This document shows positions 43,209 through 51,357 of a stretch of DNA of 64,000 nucleotides, in pieces; positions within the stretch are counted from its first letter, which is position 1; every line of letters starts with the position of its first letter. Position numbers and translations under genes: made by a program. Source of the DNA: Flavobacteriales bacterium (GTDB taxonomy: Bacteria > Bacteroidota > Bacteroidia > Flavobacteriales_F > PHOS-HE28); contig JACJZH010000003.1 in NCBI GenBank assembly GCA_020635695.1, positions 248,001-312,000 on the forward strand. Direction: 5' to 3'. The notes under the pieces were generated by a model. That model had not been told where the DNA came from and made no database searches. It was given only the letters and a program-made list of their open reading frames with translations.

Positions 43209-45554
43209 CTACTTGGAATAGTATCCGTAGCCCTGGGCGTAGCCCTGCCCGGGCTTTACATCGTTCAAGAGCAGGTCGATGCGGCCCAACTTCCCCTGCC
43301 GGAACATGTCGTTGATCAGGCGAAGCGCGTTGCGACGGGTCTGACCGCGCCGGACCACGTAGACCGTGGTGTCCAGGTGCCTCATGAGGATCACGTACTC
43401 GCTCACCAGTCCCATGGGAGAAGCGTCGACGACCAGTTGGTCGTAGCGCTGCTTCAGGGAGTCGAACAGCTCGGACATCCGCTCGCCCTCGACCAGTTCC
43501 AACGGATTCGGTGGGATCGGGCCGGCCGTCAACACGTCCAACCCGGGCACATCGGTGGGTCGGATGAGCTCATCCACGGACGCCTCTCCGATCAGGTAGG
43601 TGCTCAGGCCATTGCCTGGCTCCAGGCCCAGCGTATCCCCCACCCGAGGGCGTCGCATGTCCGCATCGATCAGGATGGTCCGCTTCCCACTCAAGGCGAT
43701 CACACTGGCCAGGTTCACCGCACAGAAGGTCTTTCCTTCCCCGCTTTCCGAACTGGTCAGGCCGATGACCCGGGAAGGCTCACCGGGGTTCAGGTACTGA
43801 AGGTTGATCCGCACCGTGCGGAAACTCTCGGCCAGGATCGACTTCGGGTCCTCCGGAAGCACCCGTTTGCGCTTGGCCGAGGGGATCGTCGCCAGGACCG
43901 GTATCGGGCTCAGGCGCTTCAATTCATCCAGCTCCTCGATGCTGTCGTTGAGCAGGTCCCGCAGGAGGATGAACAGCACGGGCAGCAGGAGTCCCACGAG
44001 CAGGGCACCCCCGAGGATGGTCTTCTTGTCCGGACTGACCGGACCGACGGATCCGAGGAACGCCTCATCGACCACCGTCTTGTCCACCTGATCGGCAGCG
44101 ATGGCGATCCCCGCCTCGGCACGCTTCTCCATCAGGTAGTTGTAGAGATTGTCCGTGAGCTTCTGCTTCCGCTCGATGTTCACCAGTTGACGCTCGTTCT
44201 CAGGAAGCTGGTTGAACTGATAGTTGATGCCTCCGATGCGGCGGTCCAGTTCCGCCAGACTGATCTCCGCCTGTTCAACGAGCCCGCGCGCGGTCTCCTC
44301 CAGGGAGGACTTGATGCTCTTGACCTTGCGCTCCATGGCGATCACCGTGGGATTGGAGCGTACCGTGGTCAGGTTCAGCGCAGCAAGTTCTGCGGAAAGT
44401 CGTGTCAACTCCAGGACCTGATTGTTCAGCACGGGATCATCGATGCCGGAGGAGGAGGGTGCAGGAACGTTCCGCAGGTCGTCCGAGCTCCGGAGCTTGC
44501 CAAGGATGGATTCGCAGTAACGCTTGCGGCGCAGCAACACGGACCGCTCATCCTCCAGTCGGCTGCGTTCCTGGAAGAGGACGTCCGATGTGCTCTCCGC
44601 GCTCATCATGCCCCCGCTGGAACCCCGGAACGACTCCATGCTGGATTCCACCCGACGCAGGGAATCGGACACGTTGCCGAGCTGCTTGTCGATGAAGTTG
44701 ATGGTCTTGTAGCCCTTCTGCTCCTGCTTGTAGCGCTCACCCTCGATGTAGGTCTCCATGAGCTTGTTCAGGAACGCCGATTCCTTGGACACCACTTCGC
44801 CCACCGTGCTCAGCAGGATGATGCTGCTCTCGTCGTTCAAGGGCTGTACCGTCAAGCTCCTCCGATAGTCGCCTACGAGACCCTCGAGGCTGCGGATCAC
44901 GAAGAACTGGTCCACATCCTTGGTGTACTCCCGGTCCTCGGGGAACTCAATGGTGAAGCTGAGGTGGTCCGCCACGAAGGGCTCCCCGATCCTGGCTTCC
45001 TGGTCCACCTCATAGCTCTCCACGAAGCCGTCCAGCTCGGTCTGCTTCGCCACGTTGTAGAGGTGCACGAACTTGCCCTCGGAACGAACGCGGTAGGTCC
45101 CGGCCGCCCGGTCAACGGTCACATGGACCGGGACATCGATGACCTGCTGGGAGACGGAATCGAGCTTGACGTAGAAGGGCGGGTACTCGTACTGCTCCTC
45201 CGTCCGATAGTTCTTGGTCTGGTAATAGGTGATCCCGAAGTCCAGCCTCTTCAGGGTCCGGGTCATCATGCTCCTTGAGGTGAGGACCGCGATCTGGTCC
45301 TCCACGGCCACGTTGTTCTTGAGGAAGGAGACCCCTTTCAGGAACTCCTCCCGGCCGCCGCCGAAGGCATCCTGCCGCTGATCGCTCATGAGCAGCGTGG
45401 CCTGGACCAGGAACCGCTTGGGAGTGGTCTTGATGTACGCGACCGCCAAGGCCCCCATGAGGCCACAGGTGATCATGAACAGCCACCACTTGGCCAGGAC
45501 CTTCTTGAAGATCGCCTTGATATCGATCGTCTCGCTGCCGGTCTGACTGGACAT
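43209..45554 (-). CDS. polysaccharide co-polymerase and tyrosine autokinase (Wzc-like)
   Basis: A 781-residue protein. An N-terminal Wzz domain with a membrane segment at about 21-40 precedes a long coiled-coil periplasmic region and a second membrane segment near 508-530. The cytoplasmic BY-kinase domain has Walker A SSESGEGKT near residue 600, Walker A' ILIDADMRRP near 625, and a Tyr-rich tail (GYAQGYGYYSK) that should be autophosphorylated. It controls chain length and export with the Wza-like protein. No cognate phosphatase gene is in the window. Start overlaps the export gene stop by 1 nt. Confidence 0.95.
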   Translation of the reverse strand: MSSQTGSETIDIKAIFKKVLAKWWLFMITCGLMGALAVAYIKTTPKRFLVQATLLMSDQRQDAFGGGREEFLKGVSFLKNNVAVEDQIAVLTSRSMMTRTLKRLDFGITYYQTKNYRTEEQYEYPPFYVKLDSVSQQVIDVPVHVTVDRAAGTYRVRSEGKFVHLYNVAKQTELDGFVESYEVDQEARIGEPFVADHLSFTIEFPEDREYTKDVDQFFVIRSLEGLVGDYRRSLTVQPLNDESSIILLSTVGEVVSKESAFLNKLMETYIEGERYKQEQKGYKTINFIDKQLGNVSDSLRRVESSMESFRGSSGGMMSAESTSDVLFQERSRLEDERSVLLRRKRYCESILGKLRSSDDLRNVPAPSSSGIDDPVLNNQVLELTRLSAELAALNLTTVRSNPTVIAMERKVKSIKSSLEETARGLVEQAEISLAELDRRIGGINYQFNQLPENERQLVNIERKQKLTDNLYNYLMEKRAEAGIAIAADQVDKTVVDEAFLGSVGPVSPDKKTILGGALLVGLLLPVLFILLRDLLNDSIEELDELKRLSPIPVLATIPSAKRKRVLPEDPKSILAESFRTVRINLQYLNPGEPSRVIGLTSSESGEGKTFCAVNLASVIALSGKRTILIDADMRRPRVGDTLGLEPGNGLSTYLIGEASVDELIRPTDVPGLDVLTAGPIPPNPLELVEGERMSELFDSLKQRYDQLVVDASPMGLVSEYVILMRHLDTTVYVVRRGQTRRNALRLINDMFRQGKLGRIDLLLNDVKPGQGYAQGYGYYSK

Positions 45555-46339
45555 CAGTTGTTGTTGATGAAGGATAGGACGAGCACCCCGGCGCTGATGC
45601 CCGCGAAGAGCAGGCTGAGCAACTCGATGTTCAGACGACCCGGACGTGCTTTGAGCGTGGGCACGTAGAGCACGTCGTTCGGCAGCAGGTAGTAATACTC
45701 CGAACTGAGCACTTCCGTCCTGGACATGTCCAGGTACACGGCCTGCGCACCCCGGTCGCTCTGACGCACGAGCGTCATGTGTGCCTTGTCCGCGAACTCG
45801 TTCGCCCCCCCGGCCAAGGCCAGCGCCTCGGGAACCGTGATCTGGTTGTTGTACACGACGTAGTAACCAGGCCGGCCCACGTCGCCCAGCACGCTGATCC
45901 GGAAGCTCACCAGCTTGAGCACCACGGTCGCATTGGTGAAATACTCGTTGATCTTCCGTTGGACGAGCTCCTGTGCTTCACCGACGGTCAGGCCCTGGAC
46001 CTTCACCTTGCCCACCGTTGGCAGCTGTACATGACCGCCCTTATCGACCGAGAACCCGTTCACGTAAAGGGATGCATCGTTCACGCCAACGCCCCCGTTG
46101 GTGCTCTCGATGTTGAAGAACCGGTTCGTCTCGTCATCGATGCCCACGACCCGGATGGACAGGACATCATTGATCTGGATCCTGTACTCGAACTTCCGGT
46201 TCTCGAACAGCTTGCTGGCCCCCTGGCTCAGGGACCGGTCCTGCAGCATGTTCACGTTCTTCCGCGTGATGCAGGAAGGACTGGTGAGCACGATGGCCAG
46301 CAGCAGCAATGGCCATCCGAACAATTGGGTCGCGCGCAT
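45554..46339 (-). CDS. polysaccharide export outer-membrane lipoprotein (Wza-like)
   Basis: A 261-residue protein with a lipoprotein signal (LTSPSC, Cys about 24). A Poly_export domain (YRIQINDVLSIRV) is followed by two SLBB-type segments (VKVQGLTVGEAQELVQRKI, ISVLGDVGRPGYYVV) and a C-terminal hydrophobic helix. It forms the outer-membrane export channel partner of the Wzc-like kinase. It is the first gene of the large minus-strand operon. Start set at MRATQL, with a leader of about 75 nt from the promoter at 46418-46425. Confidence 0.93.
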   Translation of the reverse strand: MRATQLFGWPLLLLAIVLTSPSCITRKNVNMLQDRSLSQGASKLFENRKFEYRIQINDVLSIRVVGIDDETNRFFNIESTNGGVGVNDASLYVNGFSVDKGGHVQLPTVGKVKVQGLTVGEAQELVQRKINEYFTNATVVLKLVSFRISVLGDVGRPGYYVVYNNQITVPEALALAGGANEFADKAHMTLVRQSDRGAQAVYLDMSRTEVLSSEYYYLLPNDVLYVPTLKARPGRLNIELLSLLFAGISAGVLVLSFINNN

Positions 46340-46417
46340 CCTTGTTCTGTTCCGGGTGGTCCGGGCCTTTGGACGCACCCGGGGGCTCCGGTCACGTGGC
46401 CTTTCCACACAAAGGCC

Positions 46418-46425
46418 CAAAGATA
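46418..46425 (-). promoter_or_regulatory. -7 promoter element TATCTTTG of the exopolysaccharide operon
   Basis: An exact TAnnTTTG match on the minus strand, about 79 nt upstream of the Wza-like ATG. A TTG at 46443-46441 lies only 15 nt upstream, closer than ideal. This is the only good promoter seen for the eight-gene run down to 36948. Confidence 0.6.
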
Positions 46426-46500
46426 CGTGCGCCCTCAGCGCAAGGTTGCCGGTCCCAAGGTCAGCATCGACCGCCAGTCGTGGGAAACTCCCGGAACGCG

Positions 46501-46528
46501 AAGCGCCCCTCCAAAGGGAGAGGCGCTT
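46501..46528 (-). terminator. hairpin downstream of tRNA-Glu, probable terminator
   Basis: AAGCGCC (46501-46507) pairs with GGCGCTT (46522-46528), with an inner CTCC/GGAG stem. It starts 8 nt past the tRNA 3' end. No strong T-tract follows. Confidence 0.55.
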
Positions 46529-46536
46529 GCAACTCG

Positions 46537-46608
46537 TAGCCCGTAGGGGAATCGAACCCCTGTTTCATCCGTGAAAGGGACGCGTCCTAACCCCTAGACG
46601 AACGGGCC
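46537..46608 (-). tRNA. tRNA-Glu (anticodon TTC)
   Basis: A 72-nt cloverleaf on the minus strand. The acceptor GGCCCGT (5') pairs with ACGGGCT (3') with a discriminator A. The D-arm reads GTC-TAGGGGTTAG-GAC, the anticodon loop CTTTCAC gives TTC (complement at 46573-46575), and the T-arm reads AGGGG-TTCGAAT-CCCCT. The 3' CCA is not encoded. Its promoter is at 46636-46665. Confidence 0.95.
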
Positions 46609-46635
46609 ATGAAGTCATTCCCGCGAACGGGAGCG

Positions 46636-46665
46636 CAAAGATAACAACGAACTTCCTCCCGGCAA
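46636..46665 (-). promoter_or_regulatory. tRNA-Glu promoter: -7 TATCTTTG with -33 TTG
   Basis: An exact -7 element at 46643-46636 with TTG at 46665-46663, spaced 19 nt, on the minus strand about 28 nt upstream of the tRNA. Confidence 0.7.
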
Positions 46666-46669
46666 TGGG

Positions 46670-47368
46670 TCAGGCCTGAGGACCCTCCTCTTCGTCGTGG
46701 AAGCGGAATCCCATCCGTTTGCCCGTGCGCAGGCTCAGGTTGTCGTTCAAGTGGTTCATCTCCTGCACGGTCACCTGGGAAACGTGGTCGTAGGGAGGTG
46801 CCAGCAGGTCGAAATCGATCACGTGCAGAAGCACCTGATGGAGGACCTCCTCCATGGCCGGACGGTCCAGCACACTTCCGGCCAGGTCGTTGAACAGGAA
46901 ACCGAGCTGCCGCTTGCCCTGCACCAGGAAGTGCCCCTCCCGGTTCACCAGCAGCCGGGCCACCAGGTAGCCCAGGTCCTGCATGCGGTTGAACTTGAAG
47001 GAGTCGTTCAGGAAGTTGTACATGTTCACCACCCCGAAATACCCCCTGGTCGCATCCTCCTCCAGGTAGCTGCTGCGCCACAGGCTGTGGCTCTGGTCCA
47101 GCAGAAAGACGTTGGTGTGCATGTGGAAGATGACGACATCACCCGCGGCCTGCAGTTCGCAGGCCATCTGGCCCTTGTCCCGGAACCTGACAGTGACCCG
47201 GGGATCCCGCTCCAGAAGCTGCTTCTCCAAGCCTCCGGCCAGTTCTTCAAGCACCCCCTTCATGTCCAGGAACACCTCCTGCAGCCTCACATAGACGTCC
47301 TGCTTCATGCCCCCCTTCGTCAGGAGCAGGTCCAGGATATCACGCTGCTTGTTCTGCGGGTCGGACAT
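46670..47368 (-). CDS. conserved hypothetical protein linked to proS
   Basis: A 232-residue soluble protein starting MSDPQNKQRDILDLLLTKG. It has no signal peptide or membrane segment. Recognisable stretches include VTVRFRDKGQMACELQAAGDVVIFHMHTNVF and YFGVVNMYNFLNDSFKFNR. No family with known function was recognised. It follows proS by 1 nt and is surely co-transcribed with it; the tRNA-Glu promoter overlaps its 3' flank. Confidence 0.8.
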   Translation of the reverse strand: MSDPQNKQRDILDLLLTKGGMKQDVYVRLQEVFLDMKGVLEELAGGLEKQLLERDPRVTVRFRDKGQMACELQAAGDVVIFHMHTNVFLLDQSHSLWRSSYLEEDATRGYFGVVNMYNFLNDSFKFNRMQDLGYLVARLLVNREGHFLVQGKRQLGFLFNDLAGSVLDRPAMEEVLHQVLLHVIDFDLLAPPYDHVSQVTVQEMNHLNDNLSLRTGKRMGFRFHDEEEGPQA

Positions 47369-47369
47369 G

Positions 47370-48839
47370 TCAATAAGCCCTGGCGAACAACACCCGGCGC
47401 GCGCTGGGGCGTCCTGTGACCATGCAGGTGCCCGGTGTCGTGTCCCCGTCGAGCGGGATGCACCGGATGGTGGCCTTGGTCTCGTTCTTGATCCGTTCCT
47501 CGGTCTCGGGCGTACCGTCCCAGTGGGCCAGCAGGAACCCGCCCTTCTCCAGCTCCTCCTGGAACTCGGCATAGGTGTCCACGGCGCGTGTACCCGCCTC
47601 CTGCATGGCCAGCGCCTTCTGGAAGAGGTTGTCCTGGATGGCCTGGAGCAGGTGCTCCACCTTCTCGTCCAGGTCCACCACCTGCATCACCTGCTTCTCC
47701 AGGGTGTCCCTGCGCGCCACCTCCACGGTGCCGTTCTCCATGTCTCGGGGACCCACGGCGATGCGGACGGGATAGCCCTTGAACTCGTACTCCGCGAACT
47801 TCCAGCCGGGCTTCTTGGTGTCGTCGTCGTCGAACTTCACGCTGATGCCGCGTGCACGCAGGGCCTCCAGGACCGGAGCCACGTAGCCGCGCAGGTCGTT
47901 GAGCTGCTCCTCGTTCTTGGCGATGGGCACCACGGCCACCTGGACCGGGGCCAGCTTCGGGGGAAGCACCAGACCATGATCGTCGCTGTGGGTCATGATC
48001 AGGGCGCCCATCAGGCGGGTGCTCACGCCCCAGCTGGTGGCCCAGACCAACTCCTGCTTGTTCTCCTTGTTGGTGAACACGACGTCGAAGGCCTTGGCGA
48101 AGTTCTGGCCCAGGAAATGCGAGGTGCCGGCCTGCAGGGCCTTCCCATCCTGCATGAGCGCTTCGATGCAATAGGTCTCCTCGGCCCCGGCGAAGCGTTC
48201 ACTGGCCGTCTTGATGCCCTTGATCACCGGAATGGCGAGCCACTCCTCCGCGAAGCGACGGTACACTTCCAGCATCCGTTCGGTCTCCTCGATGGCCTCC
48301 TCCCGCGTGGCGTGGGCCGTATGCCCCTCCTGCCAGAGGAATTCCGCCGTGCGGAGAAAGAGCCGGGTCCGCATCTCCCAGCGCACCACGTTGGCCCACT
48401 GGTTGATGAGCAGGGGCAGGTCGCGGTAGCTCTTGATCCAACCCCTATAGGTGTTCCAGATGATCGTCTCGCTGGTCGGGCGCACGATCAGCTCCTCCTC
48501 CAGCTTCGCTTCGGGATCCACCACCACGCCCTGTTCCGGATCGCTCTTCAGCCGGTAGTGGGTGACCACCGCACATTCCTTGGCGAAACCCTCCACATGG
48601 CTGGCCTCACGCGCCAGGTAGCTCTTGGGGATGAACAGCGGGAAGTACGCGTTCACGTGCCCGGTGGCCTTGAACATGCCGTCCAGGGCGGCCTGCATCT
48701 TCTCCCAGATGGCGTATCCGTGCGGTTTGATGACCATGCAGCCACGCACATCGGAATGCTCGGCCAGGTCCGCCCGCAGCACCAGGTCGTTGTACCATTG
48801 GGCGTAGTTCTCGGCCCTCGGGGTGAGGCGATCGGCCAT
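47370..48839 (-). CDS. proS: prolyl-tRNA synthetase (eukaryote/archaea-like type)
   Basis: A 489-residue class II synthetase. It has motif 2 (WANVVRWEMRTRLFLRTAEFLWQEGHTAH), the proline-specific RPTSETIIW, motif 3 (GALIMTHSDDHGLVLPP), an anticodon-binding domain (APVQVAVVPI) and the C-terminal zinc-type domain ending RVLFARAY. There is no editing insert, so it is the short ProRS form. It charges tRNA-Pro. Start at MADRLTPRAENYAQWY, preceded by a TACTTTTG promoter. Confidence 0.97.
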   Translation of the reverse strand: MADRLTPRAENYAQWYNDLVLRADLAEHSDVRGCMVIKPHGYAIWEKMQAALDGMFKATGHVNAYFPLFIPKSYLAREASHVEGFAKECAVVTHYRLKSDPEQGVVVDPEAKLEEELIVRPTSETIIWNTYRGWIKSYRDLPLLINQWANVVRWEMRTRLFLRTAEFLWQEGHTAHATREEAIEETERMLEVYRRFAEEWLAIPVIKGIKTASERFAGAEETYCIEALMQDGKALQAGTSHFLGQNFAKAFDVVFTNKENKQELVWATSWGVSTRLMGALIMTHSDDHGLVLPPKLAPVQVAVVPIAKNEEQLNDLRGYVAPVLEALRARGISVKFDDDDTKKPGWKFAEYEFKGYPVRIAVGPRDMENGTVEVARRDTLEKQVMQVVDLDEKVEHLLQAIQDNLFQKALAMQEAGTRAVDTYAEFQEELEKGGFLLAHWDGTPETEERIKNETKATIRCIPLDGDTTPGTCMVTGRPSARRVLFARAY

Positions 48840-48856
48840 GCGGGGGACTTCGGTAT

Positions 48857-48864
48857 TATTTTTG
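48857..48864 (+). promoter_or_regulatory. -7 promoter element TATTTTTG for the Gly/Tyr-rich lipoprotein
   Basis: An exact TAnnTTTG match on the plus strand, about 72 nt upstream of the ATG at 48937. It is divergent from the proS element 16 nt away. Confidence 0.5.
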
Positions 48865-48879
48865 ATGGAGAAAGGGAGC

Positions 48880-48887
48880 CAAAAGTA
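48880..48887 (-). promoter_or_regulatory. -7 promoter element TACTTTTG for proS
   Basis: An exact TAnnTTTG match on the minus strand, 40 nt upstream of the proS ATG. Confidence 0.55.
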
Positions 48888-48936
48888 AGGAACCAAGGGC
48901 CGCCTCCCTGCGTTCCTCCATTAAGGACACACCATC

Positions 48937-49818
48937 ATGCGCACCACCTTCCACGCCCCCGTTCCGATCGTCGCTCTGACGGTCCTCCTGCTCGCCTCCT
49001 GCGCGTCCACGGCGCCCACGGCCCGGGTGAGCGATGATGTGTACCAGCGACCCGATGGCCGGGCCCTGGCGGGCGGTACCTCGACGGCTCCGGCAGGCAC
49101 CGGTCAGGATGAGTACTACGATCCGGCAACGGCCTCCAGCCTGACGGAGCGCAGCTATTACGACATGGCCTACAACGACCCGTACTACTACAACTACGGC
49201 CGTTTCGGGTTCGGTGCCACGATGGGCACCTGGGGTTCCGGGTGGAACATGAACTACGGTTGGGGCACCCCCGGCTGGGGCATGAACGGTTGGAACATGT
49301 CGATGGGCATGGGGTACGGCATGGGCTGGGGCTGGAACGATCCATTCTACCGGCCGATGGGCGCATGGGGCTGGAACGACCCGTTCTACAACCCGTACTG
49401 GGGGTGGGGTGGCGTAGGCCCCTACTACGGTTGGGGAGGCTCCTGTTGGGGCTGCTACCAGCCCATCGTGTACTGTGGGAACACCAGTTACCAGCACCGG
49501 CCCGGCCTCATGGGTGGTGCGGGTGCACCGGGGACCACCGGGCAACAGCGTCTAGGCCGCGACCCTGCCGGGCTGATCGCACCACCCAGGCAGAGCGCTT
49601 CGGACCCACGTTGGGGAGTCGGTCGATCGGTCCCTACGAACTCCTCCCGGCCTTCGATGGAACGGAATTCCGGGTCCCGGTCCATGCCTTCCACCAGTCC
49701 CTCGCGGCGGGGCGGTGCTCCGTCGGTCCAACCTTCCCCGGGACGAATGAACGGTGGCTCCAGGCCCTCCATGGGTGGTGGCGGCTCCCGGCCTTCCATG
49801 GGTGGACGCCCGCGCTGA
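48937..49818 (+). CDS. Gly/Tyr/Trp/Met-rich lipoprotein of unknown function
   Basis: A 293-residue protein with a lipoprotein signal (LLLASC, Cys about 24). Residues about 70-185 are extremely rich in Gly, Tyr, Trp, Met and Asn, with near-repeats such as GWGMNGWNM, GMGWGWNDPFY and GAWGWNDPFYNPYWGWG, and a CWGC pair. The last 90 residues are Ser/Pro/Arg/Gly-rich (SGSRSMPSTSPSRRGG, GSRPSMGG twice), a likely disordered tail. No catalytic domain is visible. It should be anchored in an envelope membrane. A FadL-like gene follows after 4 nt. Confidence 0.8.
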   Translation: MRTTFHAPVPIVALTVLLLASCASTAPTARVSDDVYQRPDGRALAGGTSTAPAGTGQDEYYDPATASSLTERSYYDMAYNDPYYYNYGRFGFGATMGTWGSGWNMNYGWGTPGWGMNGWNMSMGMGYGMGWGWNDPFYRPMGAWGWNDPFYNPYWGWGGVGPYYGWGGSCWGCYQPIVYCGNTSYQHRPGLMGGAGAPGTTGQQRLGRDPAGLIAPPRQSASDPRWGVGRSVPTNSSRPSMERNSGSRSMPSTSPSRRGGAPSVQPSPGRMNGGSRPSMGGGGSRPSMGGRPR

Positions 49819-49822
49819 CCGC

Positions 49823-51295
49823 ATGAGGCGCTTCCTTCCCTTTCTGCTGCTGGTCCTGGCGGCCCATGAAATGCAGGCCCAAAGTGAGGATGATGCCCTG
49901 CGCTTCGCTTTCCAGCTGCCTGGAGGCACGGCACGCAGCGGGGCGCTGGCTGGTGCATTCGGGGCGGTCGGTGCGGACCCGGGATGCATCGGACTGAATC
50001 CGGGTGGGCTGGGCCTGTACACGCGGACCGAGGTCTCCCTGACGCCTTCCCTGGAGGTGAACACGACAACGTCCGACCACTATGGACAAGGTGCCACGGG
50101 CACGGCAGACCGGTTCTTCCTCAACAACTTCGCGCTGGTGCTGAGCACCCCCACCGAGCGGGGCAGCGAATGGCGTTACAACACCTTCGGGCTTGTCTAC
50201 GACCGCAACGCTTCGCACTACTGGCGACGGGAGGCTGATGCTGCACCCGTGAACACCTCGTTGCTCGACTATTTCGCGGATGAGGCCGGAGGCACGTTCT
50301 CCGGGGACCTGTACAGCATCTTCCCATTCACCGCCGGACTGGCATGGGACACTTATGGGATCGACCCGGCGGACCCGACCGACTCCCTGGGCACCTCGTA
50401 CATCCCCTCGTTCCCTTCCGGCTCGGACGTCCGCCAGGAACACACGATCGAAAGCGAAGGAGCCACCAAGACCACCTCCTTCTTCTATGCGGCCAATTAT
50501 GCGGACAAGCTCTTCATCGGCGCCTCCCTGGGCATCGTGGGCATCCGGTACGACCGCACGACCGTTCATCGGGAGACCACCTTGGACCAGGGTCTTGACC
50601 TGGCCACCTTCACCTACCGCGAGGACCTGAGCACACGCGGAACCGGCGTGGACCTGAAACTGGGAGCGGTGGTGCAGGCAGGGAGCTCGGCCCGCGTGGG
50701 ACTGGCCTTCCACACTCCGATGTGGGTGAACATGAACGATGCCTACCGGACGGAGATGAGCACCTCCTTCCGGGCAGGCGATGGATACACCCAGTCCTCT
50801 CCGGACGGCGCCTTCGCGTACCGGTTGCGCACCCCCTGGCGGCTGCTGGGCTCCTTCGCCTACGTGTTCGGCGAACGGGGGCTGGTGAGCGTGGACGCGG
50901 AATGGACGGACCATCGGGCCACCAAGCTGCGCAAGAGCCTGGACGGCTTCGACAGCTACGATTTCGAGGCGGAGAACCAGGCGATCCGGAACGTGGCGGC
51001 CAATACGTTGAGCGTGCGCGCCGGCACCGAGTGGCGCTCGGGCAACTGGTACTTCCGCGCCGGCGTGGGCTATCATCCCGGGGCTTACGTGGACACCGAT
51101 GCACGCTCCGGGGATGCCCTGATGCGTTACACCGGTGGGTTCGGGTTCCGCACGGACCACCTCTCCCTTGACCTGGCCTACCAGCAGAGCAACTCCTCGG
51201 GCGCCTATTATCAGTACGCGGCCTATCTCGTGGAACCCACTACCGAGAAGAGGACAACGTCCCAGGCCCTGTTGACGATCGCCTACCGGCCCTGA
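49823..51295 (+). CDS. outer-membrane protein, OmpP1/FadL-like
   Basis: A 490-residue protein with a signal peptide (ending EMQAQ). The start of the mature protein reads DDALRFAFQLPGGTARSGALAGAFGAVGADPGCIGLNPGGLGLY, the usual plug/first-strand pattern of FadL-like barrels in Bacteroidota, followed by many amphipathic strands ending in QALLTIAYRP. It probably lets hydrophobic compounds cross the outer membrane; the substrate is unknown. It starts 4 nt after the lipoprotein stop, so the pair forms one operon. Confidence 0.85.
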   Translation: MRRFLPFLLLVLAAHEMQAQSEDDALRFAFQLPGGTARSGALAGAFGAVGADPGCIGLNPGGLGLYTRTEVSLTPSLEVNTTTSDHYGQGATGTADRFFLNNFALVLSTPTERGSEWRYNTFGLVYDRNASHYWRREADAAPVNTSLLDYFADEAGGTFSGDLYSIFPFTAGLAWDTYGIDPADPTDSLGTSYIPSFPSGSDVRQEHTIESEGATKTTSFFYAANYADKLFIGASLGIVGIRYDRTTVHRETTLDQGLDLATFTYREDLSTRGTGVDLKLGAVVQAGSSARVGLAFHTPMWVNMNDAYRTEMSTSFRAGDGYTQSSPDGAFAYRLRTPWRLLGSFAYVFGERGLVSVDAEWTDHRATKLRKSLDGFDSYDFEAENQAIRNVAANTLSVRAGTEWRSGNWYFRAGVGYHPGAYVDTDARSGDALMRYTGGFGFRTDHLSLDLAYQQSNSSGAYYQYAAYLVEPTTEKRTTSQALLTIAYRP

Positions 51296-51303
51296 CATCG
51301 GTG

Positions 51304-51336
51304 CAAGAAAAAGGCCCGCTGAGCGGGCCTTTCTTG
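51304..51336. terminator. bidirectional Rho-independent terminator
   Basis: AAAGGCCCGC (51310-51319) pairs perfectly with GCGGGCCTTT (51323-51332) around a 3-nt loop, flanked by A-rich and T-rich ends. It lies between the convergent FadL-like gene and the zinc-ribbon gene and can serve both. Confidence 0.8.
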
Positions 51337-51357
51337 TCGTTCAGAGGTTCCGAGGGA

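Noticed and set aside
43377..45278. Long plus-strand open frame opposite the Wzc-like gene
   Set aside because: A shadow of the kinase gene; repetitive Leu/His/Gln composition and no domain.
46340..46417. Structured regulatory leader of the exopolysaccharide operon
   Set aside because: The leader of about 75 nt shows no convincing hairpin or terminator-antiterminator pair by eye.
46537..46608. Integration site of a genomic island at tRNA-Glu
   Set aside because: No integrase gene and no repeated tRNA 3' end were found on either side.
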